From Paludibacteraceae bacterium (lineage in GTDB: Bacteria > Bacteroidota > Bacteroidia > Bacteroidales > Paludibacteraceae): a stretch of 64,000 nt of DNA. This document shows, in pieces, positions 44,044-56,418 of this stretch. Where the stretch lies: positions 1 through 64,000 of the forward strand of contig JAGCWQ010000121.1 in NCBI GenBank assembly GCA_017961765.1, in the 5' to 3' direction. The position numbers were made by a program, and so were the translations under genes. Position 1 is the first letter of the stretch. Each line of letters begins with the position of its first letter. Below the pieces are notes generated by a model, which saw only the letters and a program-made list of their open reading frames with translations, was not told the DNA's origin and made no database searches.

Positions 44044-44922
44044 ATGGGATATAAAGAAGAAATCATCACTTCATTCAAGAACGGCAACACGCTCACCAAG
44101 CTCATCTACATCAATTTGGGCCTCTTTTTGGTAGTCGGACTCATCAATGTCGCATTGCTCCTGTTCAAGATTGATTCCAACTGGCTCAATCGTTCCCTTG
44201 CTCTTTCCAGCCAATGGGGCGACCTCCTCAGGAATCCTTGGACACCCATCACCTACATGTTCCTGCATTTCAATTTCATTCACTTGATATTCAACATCCT
44301 GACTCTATATTGGTTTGGAAAGATATTTCTGGAATACTACTCCCAAAGAGATTTAGTCGGATTGTACCTGTTCGGCGGACTCTTAGGCGGAGCCCTCTAC
44401 TTCGGAGCTTATGCCATCTTTCCGCTCTTCGAAAATCATTCGGGAAGCCTATGCGGAGCATCGGCCGCCATCATGTCCATCATCATTGCCTGCGCACGGA
44501 CGAATCCAGAGCAGAGCATACGGTTGGTTCTATTCGGCGACATACGGCTGAAATGGCTTGCCGTCTTCGCCATCCTGCTCAGCGTACTCAACGTGGCCTC
44601 TGAAAACGCAGGTGGAAACATCAGCCATTTGGGTGGAGCCTTGGCTGGCTTTCTCTATGTCTATTTCTTGCAAAGGGGAACCAACATCACGTCGGGCATC
44701 AACAAAATAATCGACCGACTGGTCAACCTGACAAAACGGGAAAAGAAAAGCAAAATGAACGTCTCCTATAGACGTCCCATGAGCGACCAAGAATACAACT
44801 ACCAAAAGAGAAAACAATCGGAACAGATAGACCTCATTTTGGAGAAAATCAAGAAAAACGGATATGACTCTCTCACGAAAGAAGAGCGAGACCAACTCTT
44901 TACCGCAAGCAGAAGGAACTAA
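44044..44922 (+). CDS. rhomboid family intramembrane serine protease 2
   Basis: 292 residues. Catalytic Ser140 in CGASAAIM and His195 in NISHLGGALAGF; FLHFNFIHLIFNILTLYWFG supplies the conserved His/Asn helix. A cytoplasmic C-terminal tail of about 75 residues (VSYRRPMSDQEYNYQKRKQS ... LTKEERDQLFTASRRN) is helical and charged. The two rhomboids are only distantly alike, so they probably have different substrates. The 3' end overlaps the next gene by 59 bp if that gene starts at 44864. Confidence 0.92.
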   Translation: MGYKEEIITSFKNGNTLTKLIYINLGLFLVVGLINVALLLFKIDSNWLNRSLALSSQWGDLLRNPWTPITYMFLHFNFIHLIFNILTLYWFGKIFLEYYSQRDLVGLYLFGGLLGGALYFGAYAIFPLFENHSGSLCGASAAIMSIIIACARTNPEQSIRLVLFGDIRLKWLAVFAILLSVLNVASENAGGNISHLGGALAGFLYVYFLQRGTNITSGINKIIDRLVNLTKREKKSKMNVSYRRPMSDQEYNYQKRKQSEQIDLILEKIKKNGYDSLTKEERDQLFTASRRN

Positions 44923-46018
44923 AAAGCGTCCTTTCTTGTTCAGACTGCTCACCCAGACTGCCCTGCTGACAAACTTTGGGGTGATCGCAGTTTTCCTACT
45001 AGCCGACTCAGCAAGAGTGGTTAGTCCGGAGACCTTTTTGCTTCCCTCCTACCTCGGATTGGCCTTTCCTCTGATTGCCCTCCTCAACTTCTGTTTCCTC
45101 GCTTGGTGGATCATCCGAAGGAAATGGTACCTCCTATTCTCCTTACTCTCCTTCCTCCTCTGCAAAGGAAGCATAAAAGAGACCTTCCCGCTCCACTTCT
45201 CCGACGGAGAGCCTACGCAAGAGGGCATCAAGGTTTTGACCTACAACGTCCATCTTTTTGACTTCTACAAAAAGAAGAATCAGAACTCGGTATTGGGTTA
45301 CATCCGAAACTCGGGAGCAGACATCGTGTGCATCCAAGAATACGGGTTCAGCAAGAAAAAGGATTTCCTAAAAGAATCGGAAATCGCCGAATCGCTGAGC
45401 GACACTTACCCCTACTGCCACACGGACATCGGAGAGGTCAGTTCAGCCCGGACTTTCGGCGTGGCGACTTACTCCAAATATCCCATCATCGCCCGAAAAA
45501 AGATCAACTACGAGAGTAAGCACAACTCCTCCATCCTGACCGAAATCTCAGTAAACGGGAAGAAAATAAATGTAATCAATTGCCATTTGGAGTCAAACAA
45601 AATAACGGAAAACGACAAAGAACTCATCAAACAACTCAGTGCCAAACGAGACAACGAGACGGCCAAGACCACTGCCGAACAACTATCAAAAAAACTGGGT
45701 CCTTCCTACCGGCTCAGGGCTAAGCAAGCAGAAGCCGTTGCTGAAATCATAGCGGGTTGCAACGACCCCATCATCCTATGCGGCGACTTCAACGACGTAC
45801 CCATCTCTTATGCCTACAACACCATCAAAGGGGAGAAACTGATCAGCGCATTCGCCCAAAACGGACGGGGCTACGGCTACACCTTCAGCGACAAGATGTT
45901 CCCGTTCCGCATCGACCACATTCTCTACAGCGAAGAGATGGAATCCTGCGAATACAAAATAGATACGGTAACCCATTCCGACCACTACCCCGTCTCCTGC
46001 CGACTTTTATTGAAATAA
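44864..46018 (+). CDS. membrane-anchored endonuclease/exonuclease/phosphatase-family protein
   Basis: 384 residues from ATG 44864. This start overlaps the rhomboid gene by 59 bp; a TTG at 44936 would avoid this and give 360 residues. Three hydrophobic segments (about 30-110) are followed by the EEP fold: VLTYNVHLFDF, VCIQEYGF (metal-binding Glu), NVINCHLES, ILCGDFNDVPISY and the C-terminal THSDHYPVSC with the catalytic Asp-His. The catalytic set is complete. The family hydrolyses phosphodiesters in nucleic acids, phosphoinositides or sphingomyelin; the substrate is unknown. The active domain probably faces the periplasm. Confidence 0.87.
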   Translation: MTLSRKKSETNSLPQAEGTKKRPFLFRLLTQTALLTNFGVIAVFLLADSARVVSPETFLLPSYLGLAFPLIALLNFCFLAWWIIRRKWYLLFSLLSFLLCKGSIKETFPLHFSDGEPTQEGIKVLTYNVHLFDFYKKKNQNSVLGYIRNSGADIVCIQEYGFSKKKDFLKESEIAESLSDTYPYCHTDIGEVSSARTFGVATYSKYPIIARKKINYESKHNSSILTEISVNGKKINVINCHLESNKITENDKELIKQLSAKRDNETAKTTAEQLSKKLGPSYRLRAKQAEAVAEIIAGCNDPIILCGDFNDVPISYAYNTIKGEKLISAFAQNGRGYGYTFSDKMFPFRIDHILYSEEMESCEYKIDTVTHSDHYPVSCRLLLK

Positions 46019-46102
46019 ACCCAATTAACGGGAAGCCAATATTTTGATGAAAGGGCAGAATTTCAGTTTGATCGTCAATGAAAAAATCCTTTTGGATGTA
46101 AT

Positions 46103-46142
46103 CACGTAAATTTAACCTTCCTTAGTATGGCTGAAATCCGTG
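46103..46142 (-). repeat. intergenic repeat with inverted ends, copy C
   Basis: Minus-strand reading CACGGATTTCAGCCATACTA, then AGGAAGGTTAAATTTACGTG, aligning with copies A and B but more diverged. Its flank at 46152-46180 (AATTCTAAGGGTCTTAAATG) matches the flank of copy B near 16404, so the element is longer than the core. Confidence 0.5.
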
Positions 46143-46260
46143 TTATAAAAAATTCTAAGGGTCTTAAATGAAAGATCCGTAGGATGTTATTCATCATTCG
46201 AAATTGTACCGACCTTTTCCGCCTTACCCATGCAGTTTTCAGGCACATCATAAAAGAAAA

Positions 46261-46289
46261 AACGGGAGCAACCGTCGGCCACCCCCGTT
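46261..46289 (-). terminator. weak terminator of rhodanese-MBL gene
   Basis: Short stem AACGGG / CCCGTT with a large loop; on the minus strand it is followed by TTTTTTCTTTT. It lies 20 bp after the stop. Confidence 0.4.
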
Positions 46290-46309
46290 CAAACAACACA
46301 CTTCTCAAT

Positions 46310-47368
46310 TTATTGATATTGTCTTATGCGCACATCGATGCCGCTATTCTCCAACAATTTCAGTACCTGTTGGATATCCGTTTTCCCATAATGGTAAGGA
46401 AAAAGAACTTTCGGCATAATCACCTTCGCTGCATTGGCCAACTGCTCAGGCGACATCGTAAACGGCAAATTGCAAGGCAAGAAAGCCACATCGACATTCT
46501 TCAACTCCTGCATCTCCGGAATATCCTCCGTATCGCCTGCGATATAAATGCGGAGTCCGTCGATTTCCAAAAGATAGCCGTTGTCCCGACCCTTCGGATG
46601 GAACTGAAGCTTCTCAGCAGAGGTGTTATAGGCAGGGTGAGCCTCCACCTTCCACTTATCCACGAGAGACTTAGAATCGCCGTTCTTCATCACCTCGCCC
46701 AAGCCGCCAAGCAGTTCGTTGCAACGAGGATTCACAATCAACTTCGTATCCTTTTTCGTCAACTGCTGAATAGCCAACGAATCCAAATGGTCGAAATGCT
46801 CATGCGTCACCAAGATCAAATCAGCCTTAGGCATAGTCGAATAATCCGTAATCGGAGGGATGGCATTCGTGACAGGATCCACATAGATCCACTTTTCGCC
46901 CACACGCATCTTCAAGCTACCATGCTTGATGCAATAGAAGTAAACGTTGACTCCGCCAGGTGTCGTGAAAAGATCGACCTCTTCCTTGGAGGTAGGCTTG
47001 CCAGCCTTCACCCAACCGAGATAGCCTTCGTTCAACTCAATAACCCGATAACCGCTGTTCACAAGAAGCTCCGAAGCCAACTTGCTCCGCTTTCCGCTAC
47101 GGCAATATACGGCGATGGTTTTCTCCCTCGACAACGAAGAGGTCGCCAAGTTGACGAAGTCCGGCTTTTTCACATCAATATTTATCGCATCCTCCAGATG
47201 CCCTTCCGCATACTCCGCCGCTGTACGAACATCCAAACGGATCACATCCGCATCGGCAATTTTCTTTTCAAACGTCTCGATGTTAAAACTGAAGAAACCT
47301 CTCGTTTCCCCCACACAACTCAGCATACAGCAAAGTAATGACACCACACTGATTGTCAATGTTTTCAT
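46310..47368 (-). CDS. lipoprotein with rhodanese and metallo-beta-lactamase (UlaG-like) domains
   Basis: 352 residues. Signal peptide with lipobox MLSC (Cys18). A rhodanese domain about 25-125 with a complete active site: IRLDVRTAAEYAEGHLEDAI and VYCRSGKRS with Cys89. An MBL-fold hydrolase about 135-350 follows, with HEHFDHLD (His189, His191, Asp193, His194) and AGDTEDIPE further on. Rhodanese-MBL fusions are known among persulfide dioxygenase-type enzymes, but those have the MBL domain first and a different fold subtype. Here the rhodanese leads, the MBL part resembles UlaG/YcbL-like proteins, and the protein is exported. Unlike the three lipoproteins at 7.7-9.6 kb it keeps the catalytic Cys. 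Role unclear. Confidence 0.85.
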   Translation of the reverse strand: MKTLTISVVSLLCCMLSCVGETRGFFSFNIETFEKKIADADVIRLDVRTAAEYAEGHLEDAINIDVKKPDFVNLATSSLSREKTIAVYCRSGKRSKLASELLVNSGYRVIELNEGYLGWVKAGKPTSKEEVDLFTTPGGVNVYFYCIKHGSLKMRVGEKWIYVDPVTNAIPPITDYSTMPKADLILVTHEHFDHLDSLAIQQLTKKDTKLIVNPRCNELLGGLGEVMKNGDSKSLVDKWKVEAHPAYNTSAEKLQFHPKGRDNGYLLEIDGLRIYIAGDTEDIPEMQELKNVDVAFLPCNLPFTMSPEQLANAAKVIMPKVLFPYHYGKTDIQQVLKLLENSGIDVRIRQYQ

Positions 47369-47508
47369 ACGTTGTACTTATCTAATATTAACCAAATAAT
47401 TTCAAGTTTAATGGGCTTCGGAAATCCGATTCAATTTCAAAATTTCCCATTCTAATTTTTCGCAAAATTCGGAACTAAGAGAATCATTTGCAACAATTTG
47501 TGCTTTTT

Positions 47509-48189
47509 TTAACCCAACAATTTCCGAATTTGTTTTTCCGTCGCTCCAGGAAGAACCTCCCTTAGATGGTCGGCCATCCGATCAAAGGACTCCTGAGGCG
47601 TACGAGGGCAAGGTTTCGACGACCGTCCATACAAAATTTCGGGCGTAGTCAACAACGACCATCCCCAACCAAACGCACGGCCATGCTTATCTTGAGGATA
47701 GACGAAATCCTCCGTCACGATATAGGTGGCCATCTCCAACTTTGTAAGGAATCCATCAAACTTACTGCGCATTCCCTTTCCCTCAAAACCACAAGCTGCA
47801 CGGAGCTCCTTCGTGAGGAGATGTCCGTTCACCCGTAAAATTTGAAGTATCGTATCCTCTATGGTTCCCTCCGCAGGTAGGGCAAAGAGGCTTCTCCGAT
47901 AGTTACAAAAGTCCGGCCACCACTCCCGATCGATGAAGCCCGCCTTCCGATTGAAAAACTTTCCATACATACAGCCAAGTTCCTGCACGATTGGGCCTTT
48001 CCATTTCCAAAGAGGCCAATCCCAACCACCCTCTTCCAAGTGTTTGTACTGGCAATCCTCATCGACGATATCTTCAGCCGAAAAACCAGGGATACCACTA
48101 TCCAAAAGCGGAAGGAACCCGATCTGACGGATAAGCTCCATCAACTCAATTTCCGACCCCACCACAGGGAAAACATTCACATCAGCCAT
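47509..48189 (-). CDS. AlkZ-related protein
   Basis: 226 residues from ATG 48189 (MADVNVFPVV); an ATG at 48207 adds six. Highly conserved-looking WDWPLWKWKGP, REWWPDFCNYRRS and YPQDKHGRAFGWGWSLLT match a Bacteroidota family annotated as AlkZ-related, after the winged-helix DNA glycosylase AlkZ/YcaQ. It is smaller than AlkZ (about 400 residues), and the catalytic QxQ motif of AlkZ is not obvious. It may act in DNA repair; that is weakly supported. Last gene of a five-gene minus-strand operon. Confidence 0.75.
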   Translation of the reverse strand: MADVNVFPVVGSEIELMELIRQIGFLPLLDSGIPGFSAEDIVDEDCQYKHLEEGGWDWPLWKWKGPIVQELGCMYGKFFNRKAGFIDREWWPDFCNYRRSLFALPAEGTIEDTILQILRVNGHLLTKELRAACGFEGKGMRSKFDGFLTKLEMATYIVTEDFVYPQDKHGRAFGWGWSLLTTPEILYGRSSKPCPRTPQESFDRMADHLREVLPGATEKQIRKLLG

Positions 48190-48213
48190 CTGTCTTACCT
48201 TTTCCAACCACGA

Positions 48214-48441
48214 CTATTTGGAGCCTCCTCCAGAAAGGTTATTTCTCTCCCTAATACTCAAAGTCACCTCCCGATACGACCGCAGCCCCTCTATATAGTC
48301 GGCATACAAAGTCTCAGGGCTCTCGCCCCGAAGGAGATGGCATTTCCCGCACACTTCACAATTGTGCATGCACTTCCACGATTCGCGCACATACCCTATG
48401 CGCTCCTCGCGAGTGGAACCAGAGAGAGGGGGAGGCACCAT
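48214..48441 (-). CDS. small Cys-rich protein
   Basis: 75 residues. The motif CMHNCEVCGKC (C-x3-C-x2-C-x2-C) followed by TLYADYIEGLRSYREVTL suggests a metal- or Fe-S-binding small cytoplasmic protein. It lies 11 bp after the flavin reductase gene and 24 bp before the AlkZ-related gene, so it is cotranscribed with both. Retention of the Cys motif and the tight spacing argue that it is real. Family unnamed to my knowledge. Confidence 0.65.
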   Translation of the reverse strand: MVPPPLSGSTREERIGYVRESWKCMHNCEVCGKCHLLRGESPETLYADYIEGLRSYREVTLSIRERNNLSGGGSK

Positions 48442-48452
48442 TACAATATCAC

Positions 48453-49016
48453 TTATTTCAATTTCTTTCCATCAGAGAAAGCTTGTCCCACCTTACTACC
48501 CAATTGGATATAACCGTGATGGACAGGATCATACGTCAAGAGCTGCATCTTCTCGATGTCAGGCTCGCCATCCTCTGCCAAATAGGCCTCATCCACCAAA
48601 ATGTTCACGATTTCGGCAATCATATAATAGCCTGCAGCATCCTCGCCTATCTTTTGCTTGATGCGACACTCCAACGTCATGGGGAAATCCGTGAAGACAG
48701 GAGCGTTCACCTTCTCCGCCTTAACAGCAGTCCAGCCCGTCTTCTCCATCTTGTTTGGGCAATTCTTTGCACTGACAATGCCGACGAAGTCTGAAGCCAC
48801 AAGCATATTCTTCGTAGCGAAAGCCACCGTAAACTCACCGTTCAGATTGAGGTTTTCCGTCGTTGCGTGACTACCCATGGAGATGGCAATCTCACGCATA
48901 TCCCATTGACCGCCCCAAGCGGCATTCATGGCATTGGGCTTTCCTTCCTTGTTATAAGTTCCGATAATCAGTACCGGTTGTGGAGCCACCCACGGTTTAG
49001 GTTCAAATGATTTCAT
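48453..49016 (-). CDS. flavin reductase family protein (FMN-binding)
   Basis: 187 residues. Typical flavin reductase-like split beta-barrel: PVLIIGTYNKEGKPNAMNAA at the start, VSAKNCPNKMEKTGW and MTLECRIKQKIG in the middle. These proteins bind FMN and act as NAD(P)H:flavin oxidoreductases or flavoredoxins. The start ATG overlaps the stop of the upstream Cys-rich gene (ATGA), so the two are translationally coupled. Confidence 0.9.
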   Translation of the reverse strand: MKSFEPKPWVAPQPVLIIGTYNKEGKPNAMNAAWGGQWDMREIAISMGSHATTENLNLNGEFTVAFATKNMLVASDFVGIVSAKNCPNKMEKTGWTAVKAEKVNAPVFTDFPMTLECRIKQKIGEDAAGYYMIAEIVNILVDEAYLAEDGEPDIEKMQLLTYDPVHHGYIQLGSKVGQAFSDGKKLK

Positions 49017-49201
49017 ATTTCTTTTGATTTTTGTTGTTCCATATTTCTAAGACAATAAGGCAATTTGCCATGCTCCCGATGATGAGCGACGCAAAAGCAG
49101 CACTTGCCATGGCGCGAACAATCCTTCGGACACGGACAGACGACAGCCTCGTTATGAGAGCAGCCTCTTTTCCCGCAAAATTTATCCATTTTTGTCTCCA
49201 T
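49013..49201 (-). CDS. small Cys-rich protein, DUF6485-like
   Basis: 62 residues from ATG 49201; a TTG at 49219 would overlap the carbonic anhydrase gene. Contains CPCPKDCSRHGKCCFCVAHH and REHGKLPYC, a pattern of Cys/His (RHGxCCxCVxxHR...LPxC) known from a family of small proteins I take to be DUF6485. It probably binds zinc or an Fe-S centre; function is unknown. It lies 7 bp after carbonic anhydrase and overlaps the flavin reductase gene by 4 bp. Confidence 0.7.
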   Translation of the reverse strand: METKMDKFCGKRGCSHNEAVVCPCPKDCSRHGKCCFCVAHHREHGKLPYCLRNMEQQKSKEI

Positions 49202-49208
49202 ATTTATT

Positions 49209-52044
<2,836 letters not shown>

Positions 52045-52064
52045 AAGAGCAATGATATACTGAG

Positions 52065-52096
52065 AAAAGGACGAGTCAAGCGGCTCGTCCTTTTTT
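52065..52096 (+). terminator. terminator after gyrB
   Basis: Stem AAAAGGACGAG / CTCGTCCTTTT with an 8-base loop and T-run. The rest of the 52097-52375 gap holds the fumarase promoter and nothing else I can support. Confidence 0.85.
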
Positions 52097-52300
52097 ATTC
52101 TCTGAGAATTTTGAAAATCCCCATTTTTCATTCAACCATGCGAATAGGTGGTTCCATAACAAAGCTTAGGTTTCCAGCTCAACACCTGCACGACAAGGGC
52201 ATCCACCTTGGCAGGCACCTACTTTTGCCAAAAATCATCAACTCGGCAAGAGCCATTAAAAAATAAAAGTTTCCATACGGGGATAATCAAGATAAATTTC

Positions 52301-52308
52301 TAAATTTG
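52301..52308 (+). promoter_or_regulatory. -7 box of fumarase promoter
   Basis: TAAATTTG fits TAnnTTTG, 67 bp before ATG 52376. Confidence 0.45.
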
Positions 52309-52375
52309 CGTGATACGTCGTTTCGATGACGATCTTTCACTTGTTAATTTGCTAATTAAAAAATAAAAAGTATTT

Positions 52376-54025
52376 ATGGCTACACCAGAGTTTAAGTATG
52401 CCCCCATGTTCCAAATGGGCAAGGATGACACCGAATACTACCTACTGAGCAAAGAAGGCATCAGTGTGGGAAATTTCGAAGGTCATGAAATCATCAAGGT
52501 TTCCAAAGAAGCCCTCACTCTTCTTTCACAACAGGCATTCCACGACGTGGAGTTCATGCTCCGCCGTTCGCACAACGAGCAAGTGGCTGCCATCCTGAAG
52601 GATCCAGAAGCCTCTGAAAACGACAAATACGTAGCTCTCCAGTTCCTCCGCAATGCGGAAGTTGCATGCAAAGGAATCCTTCCTTTCTGTCAAGACACTG
52701 GTACGGCCATCATCCACGGAGAGAAAGGTCAACAAGTATGGACAGGCTTTGAAGATGAAGAGGCTTTGTCAAAAGGTGTTTTCAACACCTTCACGCAAGA
52801 CAACCTCCGCTACTCCCAAAACGCTCCGTTGAACATGTACGACGAGGTGAACACGCGTTGTAACCTGCCAGCCCAAATCGACATCGAGGCAGTGGAAGGC
52901 GCAGAATACCGTTTCATCATGGTAGCTAAAGGTGGAGGCTCGGCCAATAAGACCTACTTCTACCCTATGACCAAGGCAACCATCCAAAACGAAGGCACGC
53001 TTCTTCCTTTCCTTGTTGAAAAGATGAAGAGCCTCGGAACGGCAGCTTGTCCTCCTTACCACATCGCATTCGTCATCGGTGGTACTTCTGCCGAGAAGAA
53101 CTTGCTCACGGTTAAGTTGGCTTCCATCAAATATTACGACAACCTTCCTACAACAGGCGACGAGACAGGCCGTGCTTTCCGCGACATCGACTTGGAGAAC
53201 AAGTTGTTGAAGGAAGCCCACAAGATCGGCTTGGGCGCACAATTCGGAGGTAAGGCATTGGCACACGACATCCGCGTCATTCGTTTGCCTCGCCACGGTG
53301 CCTCTTGTCCTATCGGTATGGGTGTCAGTTGTTCGGCAGACCGTAACATCAAGGCAAAGATCAACAAAGACGGTATCTGGATCGAGAAGATGGATTCCAA
53401 TCCAAGCGAATTGATTCCTGCAGAATATTGCAAAGCCGGAGAAGGCAGCAACAGTGTTGTCATCGACCTCGACAAGGGCATCGACGCTGTACGCAAGGAG
53501 TTGACAAAATATCCTGTCAGCACACGCATCAACCTCAAGGGAACCATCATAGTAGCACGCGACATCGCACATGCAAAGTTGAAAGCCCGTTTGGACGCAG
53601 GCGAAGATATGCCAGAATACTTCAAGAAGTACCCTGTGCTCTACGCTGGACCTGCCAAGACGCCAGAAGGCTACCCTTGCGGTTCCATGGGACCAACAAC
53701 AGCCAACCGTATGGATCCATACGTTGACGAGTTCCAATCAAAGGGTGCATCATTGGTTATGATTGCCAAAGGAAACCGTTCCGACGTAGTTACGGAAGCC
53801 TGCAAGAAGCATGGTGGTTTCTACCTCGGTACCATCGGAGGTGTTGCTGCAGTTCTCTCACAAAGCTCCATCAAGAGCATCGAATGCGTGGAATACCCAG
53901 AATTGGGCATGGAGGCCATTTGGAAGATCTCCGTGGAAGACTTCCCTGCCTTCATCCTCGTGGACGACAAAGGCAACGACTTCTTCAAGCAATTGAAGCC
54001 TTGGTGCCCTAACTGCAAAAAATAA
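52376..54025 (+). CDS. fum: fumarate hydratase, class I ([4Fe-4S], single-chain)
   Basis: 549 residues, full-length class I fumarase joining alpha and beta parts. Cluster cysteines: Cys105 (PFCQDTG), Cys225 (AACPPYH) and Cys319 (GVSCSADRN), with spacings matching the structurally known class I enzymes. The C-terminal domain shows [20 protein letters not shown] and [11 protein letters not shown]. It interconverts fumarate and malate in the reductive branch leading to succinate in anaerobes. The cluster is oxygen-sensitive, consistent with an anaerobic lifestyle. Single-gene unit. Confidence 0.95.
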   Translation: MATPEFKYAPMFQMGKDDTEYYLLSKEGISVGNFEGHEIIKVSKEALTLLSQQAFHDVEFMLRRSHNEQVAAILKDPEASENDKYVALQFLRNAEVACKGILPFCQDTGTAIIHGEKGQQVWTGFEDEEALSKGVFNTFTQDNLRYSQNAPLNMYDEVNTRCNLPAQIDIEAVEGAEYRFIMVAKGGGSANKTYFYPMTKATIQNEGTLLPFLVEKMKSLGTAACPPYHIAFVIGGTSAEKNLLTVKLASIKYYDNLPTTGDETGRAFRDIDLENKLLKEAHKIGLGAQFGGKALAHDIRVIRLPRHGASCPIGMGVSCSADRNIKAKINKDGIWIEKMDSNPSELIPAEYCKAGEGSNSVVIDLDKGIDAVRKELTKYPVSTRINLKGTIIVARDIAHAKLKARLDAGEDMPEYFKKYPVLYAGPAKTPEGYPCGSMGPTTANRMDPYVDEFQSKGASLVMIAKGNRSDVVTEACKKHGGFYLGTIGGVAAVLSQSSIKSIECVEYPELGMEAIWKISVEDFPAFILVDDKGNDFFKQLKPWCPNCKK

Positions 54026-54044
54026 TCGCAGAAAGACACTATAC

Positions 54045-54086
54045 CCTCACACGATGGGCGATGGTTCGTCCTTCGTGTGAGGTTTT
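54045..54086 (+). terminator. terminator after fumarase
   Basis: Stem CCTCACACGA / TCGTGTGAGG with an 18-base loop that can pair further, then TTTTA. Confidence 0.75.
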
Positions 54087-54198
54087 ACATAAAACGAAAA
54101 TGGGGACTTCCCCGATAACACGACGACTAAACTCAAATCTTTATTACTCAAAACTTATTATTAACCAAAGCTAAATGCTTTTCTAAAAACAAACGACC

Positions 54199-56316
54199 AT
54201 GAACAAAACTTTACGAAAAACTCTTTTAGGGTTCTCCTGCCTTTTGGCAACAGGATCCGCCCTCGCCGCAGACAAATACGAAGCGGAAGAGGCCGTGTTA
54301 GACAACTGCGTTAAAGCGACAGCATCCTCCGCATCGGGGGGCTCGTATGTCAAAATGCAATCAGGAAACATGACGTTCAACGTCAGTGTCCAAGAAGCAG
54401 GAACCTATGACATCACCATCTTCTTCTCCCAAACCTACGGCGACACGAAGACGCAAAACTTAGTTGTCAACGGCACATCGGCAGGAAGCGTCACCTTCCC
54501 ACAAACCGAGTCGGCCACTGAATTCATCGGCATCTCAAGCACTTTGAAATTCAAGGAGGGAGAAAATACGTTCAGCATCACCAACTCATGGGGATGGGTG
54601 GACATTGACTACATCACCGTAGAAAAGCACGGTTTCACAGCTTTCGAACTAAGCAAGACATTGGTCACCCCCGATCCTATCGAATCAGCACAAGAGCTAT
54701 ATGATTTCTTGACGGAGAATTTCGGCAAGAAGACGATAGCAGGTGTCATGACTGACAAAATCGTAGAAATCAACAAGTTGGAAGAACAACAAGAGATAAA
54801 GTTCATCACCGAGGCATCAGGGAAAGCCCCTGCCCTCGTCGGATTCGATTTCCTACATACCACAGGTAAGAGTTCCGACACCAACTCTTGGCACCAAAGC
54901 TATTCCACGAAAACCGTTACTCTCGGAACGCAACTTTGGAAAAACGGAGGTATTCCAGCCTACTGCTGGCACTGGAAAGACCCTCGCAAGAATGATGAAG
55001 CCTTCTACAACCCAGGAAGCGGCACGCCATCAACCGATTTTGACTTCACGAAAGGATTCAAGGCTGGAACGACCGAATGGGACACGACAAGCAGCATCTA
55101 CCAAGCTATTGTCAACGACATCGACATCGTATCCCTCCAACTCAAGACACTCCAATGCAAGGGAGTTGCCGTGCTTTGGAGACCTCTCCACGAGGCCAGC
55201 GGCGGTTGGTTCTGGTGGGGTTCCAAGGGAGCAAAGAACTATCTTGCCCTCTATAAACTCGTCTTCGACCGCATGGTTAAAGTGAACGGGGTTCGGAATG
55301 CCATCTGGGTATGGAACACTGACGGCAGCGACAAGGAATGGTATCCAGGCGACGAATATGTGGACATCATCGCAAGGGACTTCTACTACTATCCACGTGA
55401 GACCAACCACGCCTCCCTCATCGGCGAGTTCGAGAAATTGAAGAACGCCTTCGGAAACAAGAAGATCATCACATTGGCAGAGAATGGCTCCACGCCTTAC
55501 CCTTCCGAGATGTTCGCCGACGGTGCTCCATGGTCCTACTCCATGGCTTGGTATGGCGACTACGCGATGCCAACCGGTAGCTACGACGACAACACGGCTG
55601 AATCGTGGGACAAGGTCATGAACAGTGAATACAACCTTTCATTAGGAGATATGGCAGGATGGAAGTCGGCCGCACCTGAAGATTGCGGCATTCCCGACCC
55701 CTGTAAAAGTGACGGGAAAACGTACGAAGCCGAATGTGCCAACGAGGTCAACGCTTCCATCGAGAAGGTAAAATGCCGTTCGGGCGAAGGTGTCAACCTT
55801 CAAAACAACGACGATTTCATCCGATTCAACATAAACAAAGAGGAGGCTGGTACCTACCGACTTTTCGTAGGCTATGCCACCAACTACTCAGGAGGGAAAG
55901 TCGTAACTTGTCTCGTCAACGGCGAGAAAAAAGACATCGCCTTGGGTACAGAGGATGACGAGGTAGGTTCCTGCGGAGAAGTCGAAGTGGGAACATTCGA
56001 CCTCAAGAAAGGGGAAAACGAGATTCAAATCATTCCTAACTGGACATGGGCCGTCATCGACTACATCCGACTAAGCGAGACTGGCAACACCGCAACCGAC
56101 CTTATCGAGTCAGACAAAATCAGCGTCAGTCTCAACGCCAATGACGAATTAACCATCAAAGGGGCGGAAGGCAAAAAAGTTGCCATCATAGATGCCACAG
56201 GCCGTCGAATCCTCGACTTCTCGGCAAGCAAAGAGAACTCGATTTCAGCAAAAGGATGGAGCCAAGGAGTATATTTCATCAAAATAGGAGAACAAACAAT
56301 CAAGATTATCAAATAA
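54199..56316 (+). CDS. secreted GH26 beta-mannanase with two CBM35-like domains and T9SS signal
   Basis: 705 residues. Signal peptide 1-24; CBM35/CBM6-like domain about 26-144 (YEAEEAVLDN ... WVDIDYITVE); GH26 catalytic domain about 155-490 with acid/base Glu332 in WRPLHEASGGWFWWG and nucleophile Glu428 in LAENGSTPYP; second CBM35-like domain about 507-632 (YEAECANEVN ... VIDYIRLSE); T9SS type A sorting domain about 640-705 (VAIIDATGRRILDF, WSQGVYFIKIGEQTIKIIK). It hydrolyses beta-1,4-mannans outside the cell. CBMs on both sides of the catalytic domain suggest attachment to insoluble polysaccharide. Framed by terminators, so a single-gene unit. Confidence 0.92.
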   Translation: MNKTLRKTLLGFSCLLATGSALAADKYEAEEAVLDNCVKATASSASGGSYVKMQSGNMTFNVSVQEAGTYDITIFFSQTYGDTKTQNLVVNGTSAGSVTFPQTESATEFIGISSTLKFKEGENTFSITNSWGWVDIDYITVEKHGFTAFELSKTLVTPDPIESAQELYDFLTENFGKKTIAGVMTDKIVEINKLEEQQEIKFITEASGKAPALVGFDFLHTTGKSSDTNSWHQSYSTKTVTLGTQLWKNGGIPAYCWHWKDPRKNDEAFYNPGSGTPSTDFDFTKGFKAGTTEWDTTSSIYQAIVNDIDIVSLQLKTLQCKGVAVLWRPLHEASGGWFWWGSKGAKNYLALYKLVFDRMVKVNGVRNAIWVWNTDGSDKEWYPGDEYVDIIARDFYYYPRETNHASLIGEFEKLKNAFGNKKIITLAENGSTPYPSEMFADGAPWSYSMAWYGDYAMPTGSYDDNTAESWDKVMNSEYNLSLGDMAGWKSAAPEDCGIPDPCKSDGKTYEAECANEVNASIEKVKCRSGEGVNLQNNDDFIRFNINKEEAGTYRLFVGYATNYSGGKVVTCLVNGEKKDIALGTEDDEVGSCGEVEVGTFDLKKGENEIQIIPNWTWAVIDYIRLSETGNTATDLIESDKISVSLNANDELTIKGAEGKKVAIIDATGRRILDFSASKENSISAKGWSQGVYFIKIGEQTIKIIK

Positions 56317-56328
56317 AAAAATAAGAAT

Positions 56329-56364
56329 AGATAGGGAGAGATAAAAAACTCTCCCTATCTTTGT
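56329..56364 (+). terminator. hairpin after GH26 gene
   Basis: 12-bp stem AGATAGGGAGAG / CTCTCCCTATCT with an 8-base loop, but only TTTG follows, so termination may be partial. Confidence 0.6.
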
Positions 56365-56418
56365 CTTTAGGCGGAGCGATTTTGCCCGTCCATTAACTAA
56401 CCGTTCTAAACAGAGGCC

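Noticed and set aside
46184..47338. 384-codon frame antisense to the rhodanese-MBL gene
   Set aside because: Shadow of a gene with complete catalytic motifs; rich in His/Arg/Leu as expected for antisense translation.
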